Shown in pieces: positions 45,309 to 64,000 of a stretch of 64,000 bases of DNA. Each line of letters begins with the position of its first letter. Within the stretch, counting starts at the first letter, position 1. The notes beneath the pieces are model-generated. The model saw nothing but the letters and a program-made list of their open reading frames with translations, was not told the DNA's origin and searched no databases. The stretch covers positions 124,001 to 188,000 of the forward strand of contig QANU01047116.1 in NCBI GenBank assembly GCA_003254905.1. Direction: 5' to 3'. The DNA comes from Nissolia schottii (lineage: Eukaryota > Streptophyta > Magnoliopsida > Fabales > Fabaceae). Made by a program: the position numbers and the translations under genes.

Positions 45309-45695
45309 TTAGGCACAAACAAATCCTTCTGGAACCTTCTTCCCACAACCATTAACAAGCAAACTAACAGCAATCGGCACTTTGAGCTTCACCATTCCCA
45401 TCACGTTGCCTTTAATAGCCGTGCAAAAACACACCGCTGCTTCAAGATCCGCAAGTCCTTTCACTAGTGTGCAACACTCTTCGCTTGGTTTAGTCCCAAC
45501 GACCTCGTTAACCAGTCCCAGCCAGCTTCCACAGACACCAAATTTGAGTGTGTCTTTGGGGCATTTGGTAGGATTGGAAGGTGAAATAATAGGTAATTTT
45601 GGAGGGCATGGAAGATAGTCAGCTGCAATGTAGTTGAGAAAAAGGAAATTAATCAGGACGAAAGTGCAAACTACATTTAAATCCTTTGGGTTCAT
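45309..45695 (-). CDS. Secreted eight-cysteine protein (lipid-transfer / HyPRP family)
   Basis: A 128-residue intronless gene. Residues 1-25 form a signal peptide (VVCTFVLINFLFLNYIAA), followed by a short proline-containing linker (YLPCPPKLPIISPSNPTK) and an eight-cysteine domain: C45-x9-C55-x18-C74C75-x13-C89-x-C91-x25-C117-x9-C127. The CC and CFC signatures and the conserved LKFGVC and LKVPIAVSLLVNGCGK stretches place it with hybrid proline-rich / 14-kDa (DC2.15-like) proteins of the lipid-transfer superfamily, secreted to the cell wall. The linker is much shorter than in typical HyPRPs, and there is an extra Cys at 30. Length, start and stop are as expected for the family. A TATA-like TATATATAA (minus strand, 45809-45801) lies about 110 bases upstream of the ATG. 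Confidence 0.92.
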   Translation of the reverse strand: MNPKDLNVVCTFVLINFLFLNYIAADYLPCPPKLPIISPSNPTKCPKDTLKFGVCGSWLGLVNEVVGTKPSEECCTLVKGLADLEAAVCFCTAIKGNVMGMVKLKVPIAVSLLVNGCGKKVPEGFVCA

Positions 45696-45798
45696 TTCTT
45701 TTCCTTTGTCTTTTTCACAGCCAATTATATGCTCTCGCAGAGCACTGGGTAGTAATTAAGATAAAATGGATAGAGATTGCATTTTCTTGCTAGATTTC

Positions 45799-45811
45799 AT
45801 TATATATACAC
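45799..45811 (-). promoter_or_regulatory. TATA box of the eight-cysteine gene
   Basis: On the minus strand GTGTATATATAATG lies 105-117 bases upstream of the start codon, a normal spacing for a plant TATA box with a short 5' UTR. Confidence 0.6.
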
Positions 45812-46000
45812 AAAGGATTTGAAGGCTAAGGCTGTGTCGAACTTGTGGACAAGAGCGAGGCACGAGTGGATAGAGTAAGGTACATTCCGAAATCAAGCCA
45901 CGGCAAATTATTTTCATATATACAGCATATGTGCTTCAGTGGCAGGGTTCTTCACGATACCGCACATGACGGAGAGAACAAACATATTAGGACATATGAC

Positions 46001-46260
46001 TGTCAAAATGATTCCGGTCTACTAGCCCAACCCATTTATCGAGTTAAATATATAGAGTAAATGTATAAAATCTAGCCCACAAATAGTAAAAAAGTCCGTT
46101 TAGCCTAGTCTGTTTAACCCGTAGGCTAAATTGGTTTGTTTAGTGTTAAAATAGACATAACCCGTGAACTAATAAAACCTAACCTACAAATAATAAAAAT
46201 TCGGTTTAAAATGGCCCGTTTAACTCACGGGTTAAATGGAAATTGAGTAGGGGTACCAAG
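46001..46260. mobile_element. hAT-type element remnant
   Basis: The stretch starts CTGTCAAAATGATTCCGGTC and continues with AGCCCAACCCATTTA, closely matching the left end of the hAT element at 50873 (CTGTCAAAATGAGCCCAACC, then CGTTTACC). Repeated GTTTAACCCG/CGGGTTAAA motifs in both orientations follow. The right end appears at about 46250 but is degraded. Confidence 0.55.
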
Positions 46261-47040
46261 TTTCATGATTTTTTGGATTTTTCTATGAGTATTATAAGTA
46301 AAAAGAGCTAAAACAACATTTTTGGGACATTAGGGACATTTTGGGCATTATGAAAAATTGGTCAAAATTTTGGTTTTTATTTACAAAAAATTGAATTCGG
46401 GACTATTAAAAACCCCAAGGTAGAGCCTAGGTAACTAAGTAAATTCTCGTAAAATGAACTTTATACAACTTTGAGGTTAGGATCCTTCTGGAAAAATGAA
46501 TTAGTTGCCTTGTATATGGAGTCTCGTACAGTTAAGGGACAAGAGGTAAACACTAGAGAAACTCCCCGTCATGCCATCAAACACGCAGATCGAGATAAAG
46601 GAACCAGTGCGAGCTGCGTCATGAGGGCACACAACCGAAGGTATTAGGTCACTCTGAACCAAGATGCGAGAAATTAATCAACATGTACGAGTATCATGAA
46701 AAATATTAAAGCAAGTTGTTATTTGTGCCACCGTGATTGCAACTTTCAGATATCTTTTGGGTTGTTTCACTCCTCCTTCCTTGATGACCAAAAGTCAAAG
46801 GGATAGAGGTTGTATAACTGTTGTCACAGAAATTGTAGTCCGGCGTGTATGAGTTTATTATGGTGGCAATTTTTACTTCATCTTATTAGACATACAAAGA
46901 TGAGACCTCAAAGAATGTTAGGAATGTATGATTGGTTGAATCCCTTTTTATTATAAATTATCTTGAACCAATCATAAATTTATTTACGGCAAGATTTCTC
47001 ATTGCTATGGAATAATTTTTCCAACCATACGGGAAAAAAT
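46261..47040. other. Intergenic, no gene seen
   Basis: Mixed composition without long open frames. Probably decayed repeat sequence leading into the copia fossil. Confidence 0.35.
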
Positions 47041-48680
47041 AAACAGCTGAAAAAGGAAATCGTATGAAAGATATTTCCATGATCTCATTTAGATCCTCAT
47101 ACAAGGCAACGTGAAAAGTAATTCATTTGTAAAATATTGTAAATCATCTGCGAGATTTATTTATTGACCCAAAGAGAGTTATGACTGCTCATATACCAGT
47201 TGCAAATCAATGCTCCAATTTAAATTGGTGTCATAGAAGGACAACCTATTAGTGCAAATGAAAGTAAGTCACGCTTGAAGCGTGGTATCACGGTCAGTTC
47301 CAAATATGAAATTTTCTTTAAAATGGAAATGAACAATTAATAAAGATGATCATAATATAGAGATAAGTGCTCGAAAAGAGCCCTAAAATATAACTATTAG
47401 TGAAACCCTAAAAGTGGTTTAGGAACCTTGAAAATGAAAAAAAAAACACTAAAGATCTTGATGAGTTATGTCTTTATGAAAAATAAGGAACCGATTGAAA
47501 TCATATTGTTGTTGACAATGTTGTATACATGCACATAATGTTGCTAATGAAATAATAAAGCAAGATAAATATCTTAAATAAAATCAGTCAAAGAATATAG
47601 AAAGAGAAATGATTGGCCAATGTACAAAGACGCATTTTATGTTGAAATTAACTTTACTTGAAAAATATGAAGTGTTTGAGATCTATAGTCAAGCACCTGA
47701 AGGTATGAAGCCAGTAGGGGTACTATTGAGGTTTTTGTGCAAAAATAAAATGGGGAAGGATGAGATATAAATTTATAAAGCTCGACTTAGGAAATCTGTC
47801 ATTGACTATATAGAGATATATTCTCTGACAATGGATTTAATTTTATTCTGCCATTTAATAAAGAAATTAGAAATGCATCCATAAGCCTATTAATATGAAT
47901 TACTAGCTAGTAAAATTTTATAAAAATCCCTGAAAGATGTAAAATAATTGAAACATATAGAAATTCTTGAGAAAATTTGTTCATTAAGGCTTCAACAATC
48001 CCTGTATGGATTAAAATAATCATGACGTATGTGATACAATCATCTAAGTCAATACTTCTTAAGATATGGGTATAAAACTGATCCCATTTACACATTTATT
48101 TTTATAAAAGGGTTTGAATTTAAATTGTTATAATCAAAGTATAAGTTAGCGATTTAAGCATCATTGGATCTCTAGAAAAGATTCCAAAATAAGTAAAATA
48201 TTCAAAGAAATATATTGACAAGACAAAAATTTGTCTTGGTTTGCACATAAGATCCATTAAGACCTTATGAAAATGATGTGACATTTCTTAGTCTTATAGT
48301 ACCACATCTTAGTGCTATTGAAGCACTAGTGTATCCAACTAATAACTCATCACTAGATGTAGCTTTCACTAGTAGCATGTTAGTAAGATTTAGTTATCGT
48401 CTAACAAGAACACACACTAGAATAATGTTCAATTTTTATTGTGATATCTTCGAATATTTACTTTATTCATATGAACCAAAATCACAACTTATTGACTATG
48501 TAATTATAGGATTCCTTTTTCTTCTTTTATACTTTGGCAAAATTTAGAGGCTATTTATTTACATGTAGAAGCACGACCATATCATAGAGATCAACAAAAA
48601 CAGACTTTAGTTGTTACCTCTTCAAATCATGCAAAAATTATTATAATACATGAAGCGAGTCGTGAATGTTTTTGGGCCGA
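47041..48680 (+). mobile_element. Ty1/copia pol fossil, heavily decayed
   Basis: In the plus direction recognisable pieces appear in the order of a copia polymerase: the segment before reverse transcriptase (EGQPISANESKSRLKRG, about 47230-47285), the RT N-terminus with RNDWPMYKDAFYVEIN and QAPEGMKPVGVLLRF (47610-47740), a region like LQQSLYGLK (47990-48016), PHLSAIEALVYPTNNSS (48302-48350), and the RNase H part KQTLVVTSSNHAKIIIIHEA (48600-48660). No LTR, gag or protease was recognised nearby. It has many breaks and looks old. Confidence 0.8.
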
Positions 48681-49255
48681 TTTTACCCACCCAAGGACAC
48701 ACAATCTTAAACATTTGGTGGAGTTGAGCTCAATCCGTGGTATCGAACCACATATAAACTAAACATAGTCAGTCATGATCGAAGGGATTTATCTTCTATC
48801 CTTTTAGTACTCCTGGAACCTTATAGTACAACCTCTAAGCAAACACAAGGGTGTCGAGGCAATTAGATACTGTGCTTGGCCCACAGGACATTTATCTTCT
48901 TTCCTTTCCGTACACCTGGAGAGTACCATCCCTCCAGACAATGTACAACTCCTTAATGGAGTGACCAACTAACTGCATTGGCCAAAGGACACACTCCACT
49001 TGGGAAGAATGCTATTTTTCTAACCCTTATAAGTGTTTTTTTAAATGTATTATAAATATCTCCTCAGATGAGGGCCTAATCTATCTTTTAGTCTTAAAAC
49101 ATCTTATGGAATTTCCCTCAATTGAGGACTTAAGTAGTCTTTCGCTTACTTTTTGGAAAATCATATAACACACTTATACAGGGAGTAGCCTTCTTTACAC
49201 ATTATTATAGCCTTCACATCACTCAATTTTTTTTTATGCATAACTTTAAAAGCGT
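48681..49255. other. Unassigned downstream of the copia fossil
   Basis: No gene recognised. It holds TTTATCTTCT-x-CCTTT motifs repeated twice (48789 and 48892) and TGTACAACTCCTTAATGGAG at 48941, of which a second copy lies at 49824. Confidence 0.35.
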
Positions 49256-49825
49256 ATATAATAAAATAGAGTGAGAGGTCCACCCCGAAAGGGAGTACTA
49301 ACTAACAGCTGAGTCCTCTCCGAACCGTAGGAGATAGTTGCCCATCATACGGCTCACCAACTTCACTTGTCTCTATGGGAAACTCACTCCGGGCGGGTTT
49401 GGATCACTTACAATACATAGCTCTACGAAGGAAGGGGTTGGTGGGTTAGGAACGTTTTCAATATGATTATTTTTCCGTATTTGTTCGATGAGAAATGCAA
49501 GACAAGAGCCCATTTCTTTTCGACTGGGAAATGCAAGTCTGTTTTGTTGACTTTCTCCATCCCTCTCTATCAAAATGATCAAAAAGGAAGGTGAGCTTGC
49601 TTCTTATTCTTGTGTTCGATCTCTTCCATCTCTGCCTCTCTCGTTGTCACCTATGTTGAAGAAAGGTTTGGGTGGAACGATTATAACATTACTCCTAACA
49701 TTATTTGCTCATTTTCTGGTCATTTTCTTAAATGATTCTTTTATAAGATTTAATCTCTTCTTTTCATTTATCCTCTTGTTCTTAATCAGTCAACTTCTAT
49801 CGTTTCCCTCAATACACTTGTAGGG
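49256..49825. other. Possible organelle-derived insertion
   Basis: Composition and texture change here: higher GC and phrases such as GGTCCACCCCGAAAGGGAG and CCGTAGGAGATAGTTGCCCA that look like plant mitochondrial DNA to me, with an 82-codon plus-strand frame (49575-49823) rich in hydrophobic residues. This is recognition by feel, not a verified match. It is bordered by two copies of a GTACAACTCCTTNNNGGAGTGACCAACTA repeat (48942-48970 and 49825-49853). Confidence 0.3.
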
Positions 49826-49854
49826 TACAACTCCTTGGCGGAGTGACCAACTAN

Positions 49855-51930
49855 TACTCAACTCACGTCTAACACAACCTGTATCCAACTCATCTCAGCC
49901 CACATTATACCTAACCCAACTTGCATCTAACCCAACTCAAGCCGCATTAAACCTAACGCAACCCAACTCGCATCCAATTCAATCTACATTTAACACAACC
50001 CAACCTATATCTAATCCAACCCCACCCATGTCTAACCCAACCTAACTCAACCCACATCCAACCCAAACTGCATCCAATTCGATCAACATATAACCCAACC
50101 CACATCCAATTCAATCTACATTTAACCCAACTTAACCTACATCTAACCCAACTCGCATCCAACCCAACAACTCACATTCAACTCAACTCAACCCAACTCG
50201 CATCCAACTTAACCCATGCCTAACCCAACTCAACTCGTATCCAACTCATCCCAACTTAATTCACACTCAACCCAACACAACCCACGACTAACCCAACCCA
50301 ACTCGCATCCAATTCAATTTGCATTAAACCCGCATCCAACTTAACCAACATCCAAACCAACCCACAGCTAACCCAACTTGCATCCAATTAAATATGCATT
50401 CAACCAAACCCACGTCTAACGCAACACGCATCCAACCCAACCCATGTCAAACCCAACACTCATCCAACTCAACCCAACACTCATCCAATTTAATTTGCAT
50501 TCAACCCAACCCAACTCACGTTTAACCCAACTCGCATACAACCCAAACCAACTTACATCAAATCTAACACACATCTAACCCAACCCGCATCAAACTTGCT
50601 TGAAACCTCAATAAATGTAACCTGCATCCAACCCATAACTCGAACTACATCCAACTCAACCCATAACTCGATTTGCATCCAACCAACTCATAACCCAACC
50701 CAACCCGACTTGCCTTGTATCGAACTCGACTCACATCTAACCCACAACCCTACCTAACACACATTCAACCAAACACATAACCCTACCTAACACGCATCCA
50801 ACCTGACCAAATTCATATCAAACCTAACATGCATCCAACTCAACTCAACCCAACCCAAGCCTTATCGAACATTAGGGCTGTCAAAATGAGCCCAACCCGT
50901 TTACCTAGTTAAATGGACGGGCATTATACGCAAAAAAAAAGAAGGAAAATTTGAAGGAAAAAAAATGGTCCAACCCGTTTAAGCACGCGAGCTAAATGGG
51001 CCATCCTGGCAGGCTCACGGGCTAGCCCGTGAAATTTATTTATTTTTTTTTAAAAAAAGATACCCATAAGAGTTGTAGCATAACAATATTTCATTAGAAT
51101 AGAAGAGTTATATAATTGGAATATATATATATATATATATATATGGGAGTTATTTTAGTAGCAAACTAAATTGCTAAGTTGTTTTAGTTATAATTAAAAC
51201 ATTTTTTAGATATTTTAAAACTTGTTGTGCATAGCGCTTGTTATCCTTTTTTTTTCTTCTATTAAAGTTGTGCAAATAGCTTCTTAATTGAAAAATGCTA
51301 CTATTTGTATACCCATCCAAAATTAAAGATTTCATAACCACAATAAAGAGATAAAGAAAAAACCACAAAACCTTAATTTTTCTCTATTTATTACCATCGA
51401 AAATGGATTCTCAAATTTTACATAAACTATTTCTTTCTAATTAATTAATAAATAGAGAATAAAAAATAGTTAAAAATGACCGCACATACTTATTCACTTT
51501 GTATTTAAATCATAAAAAATAGACCAAAATTTTAATTTCTTTTTTAAAAATAAAAGGGCTAGCGGGCTGACCCGTTTAGGCTCGCGAATCGATTATAAAC
51601 GAGCCGAATCCTAAAAATAACCATAATTTTGGCCCGGTCTGTTAGGCCCGCAGGCCTAAACAGACTGGGCCTTGCCAGGTCGTGCCAGCCCATTTGACAC
51701 CCCTATCAAACACAATACACATTCAACCCAACCCAACTGCATCAAACTCAATTCACATCCAACTCAATACAACCCACATCAAACTCAACCCAATCCGCAT
51801 TGGCATCAAACCCAACCCACTTGCAACCAAAACAAACCCTCAACCAAGCCGAGTGAACTTGTGTTCAAACCTAACACAATCCTCATCAAACCCAACCAGC
51901 ATCATATTCAACAGCCCACGTGTTTGTAGT
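49855..51930. repeat. Degenerate CATCCAACCCAACTCG minisatellite
   Basis: From 49855 to 50872 and again from 51706 to about 51930, the DNA is built from imperfect units of roughly 16-20 bases with the core (C)GCATCCAACCCAACTC and variants TCTAACCCAAC. The array is interrupted by the hAT element at 50873-51705. On the minus strand it opens a Trp/Gly/Arg-rich frame that is an artefact. A single N at 49854 sits exactly at its left border, suggesting assembly trouble and possibly a longer true array. Confidence 0.9.
50873..51705. mobile_element. 833-bp non-autonomous hAT element
   Basis: The ends are inverted: TAGGGCTGTCAAAATGAGCC on the left and, inverted, TAGGGGTGTCAAATGGGCTG on the right, a standard plant hAT non-autonomous terminus with GGGCC/CCCGTTT-rich subterminal DNA. 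Flanks TCGAACAT and TCAAACAC are an 8-bp target duplication with two differences. The interior is AT-rich, including an (AT)n run at 51122-51146, and has no transposase. It interrupts the minisatellite. Confidence 0.88.
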
Positions 51931-52660
51931 CTCGAAGGTGTCAAAGTTAATATGATTTTAAGTTTGAAGCGGATGCAGCGTATGTCCTTTTCATATGCTT
52001 ATGCTTTATCGATATAAAAATGTTCACGTGCTTGTTTTATTAACATACATTCATTTGGAAAAGAGGAGTATTAGACTATCCATTTGCTTGTAATTTTATA
52101 CTAATACATACACCGAAGGTAAGGTTCTGTGTTACTTGAATTCTTTCGGATTAAAATAACATGACAAATAAGAGTCATAAATCAGACATATTTGCGTGAT
52201 AAAATCACTTAAAGGACATTGAACTATTAAACACTACTGATTAAAAAAATATTAACTGGGGAAATTTCCCCTATTGTTATACATATTACCTAAAGACCAA
52301 ATTAGAGGCTACCTACATCTCATTACATACATCAAAACTGAATAACACCTTTATATCAGCTCAAAATGGACGAGGGTTTTACCTCCAAATACCGCCTCCA
52401 AGACGGAATCATTTTTTGTATCAATAAATTCAGGAATAACACTGCTTGTACCGAAAAGTATATTGAAATGATGATACCGACTAATTTGGAAAAAGAAGAA
52501 GAATGTAGAGGCAGTTGAAAAGTATATAACATGCAACCGATCGATCAGATCTGGTACTTCCACTTCACCGCATATAATTTCTGTAGCTTAATCCGCTAAA
52601 TTTCCTTTGCTAAGAAAGCATATAGCTTAATGTTTAAGTTAGTGATGGGAGCCTTCAAAA
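51931..52660. other. 3' flank of the AAA ATPase gene
   Basis: The ATPase stop codon is at 52661 on the minus strand; its 3' UTR should occupy the right part of this stretch. No other gene seen. Confidence 0.45.

Positions 52661-64000
<11,340 letters not shown>

Noticed and set aside
49953-50162. Trp/Gly/Arg-rich minus-strand frame
   Set aside because: Translation of the CATCCAACCCAAC minisatellite; periodicity is at DNA level with no frame preference.

Overview
This window looks like nuclear DNA of a flowering plant, most likely a papilionoid legume. The reasons are AT-rich intergenic DNA, intron-rich genes with plant-type splice sites, plant gene families, and several Mutator-type repeats whose ends read GGGTTAAATATGTTTTTAGT, a repeat end common in legumes. 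The species call is an inference. Four assembly gaps are visible: 258 Ns at 1954-2211 and single Ns at 12609, 49854 and 52975.

Four host genes are well supported. (1) 44-1287 (+): the last three exons of an ELMO/CED-12 domain gene whose 5' part lies outside the window. (2) 21592-24815 (-): a complete six-exon DUF789 gene of 339 codons; all five introns are phase-consistent. (3) 45309-45695 (-): an intronless 128-residue secreted eight-cysteine (lipid-transfer/HyPRP type) protein. (4) 52661-64000 (-): a large mitochondrial-type AAA ATPase gene; 24 exons (894 codons plus stop) are resolved and the 5' end runs off the window. One of its introns appears to use a GC donor.

The rest is mostly transposon graveyard. 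Left third (1.3-16.3 kb): a Ty1/copia fossil, a TIR element with a tandem-repeat core, a SINE with a 16-bp target duplication, a broken hAT transposase gene split by a 1.7-kb insertion and ending against a CACTA terminus, a probable large solo LTR and a 435-bp CA-rich repeat. Middle (16-45 kb): AT-rich intergenic DNA with several Mutator-type elements with 9-bp target duplications, one of which carries the first exon of a sterol 4-alpha-methyl oxidase (SMO1) gene (a Pack-MULE), a cluster of 16-bp palindromes on a 24-bp register, a broken mitochondrial HSP60 copy interrupted by an intact-looking TRIM, and two Ty3/gypsy fossils. Right (46-52.6 kb): a decayed copia pol, a possible organelle-derived patch, and a ~1.2-kb CATCCAACCCAAC-type minisatellite interrupted by an 833-bp hAT element. 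The ATPase introns contain three further MITE/hAT insertions, one with a coding-like fragment.

The genes do not form a pathway; they are neighbours only. I did not find a convincing undescribed functional system. The strongest novel-looking items are the Pack-MULE carrying an SMO1 exon, the 24-bp-spaced palindrome cluster, the nested palindromic MULE at 19.2-20.8 kb, the hAT element with an ARM-protein-like fragment inside the ATPase gene, and the GC-AG intron.
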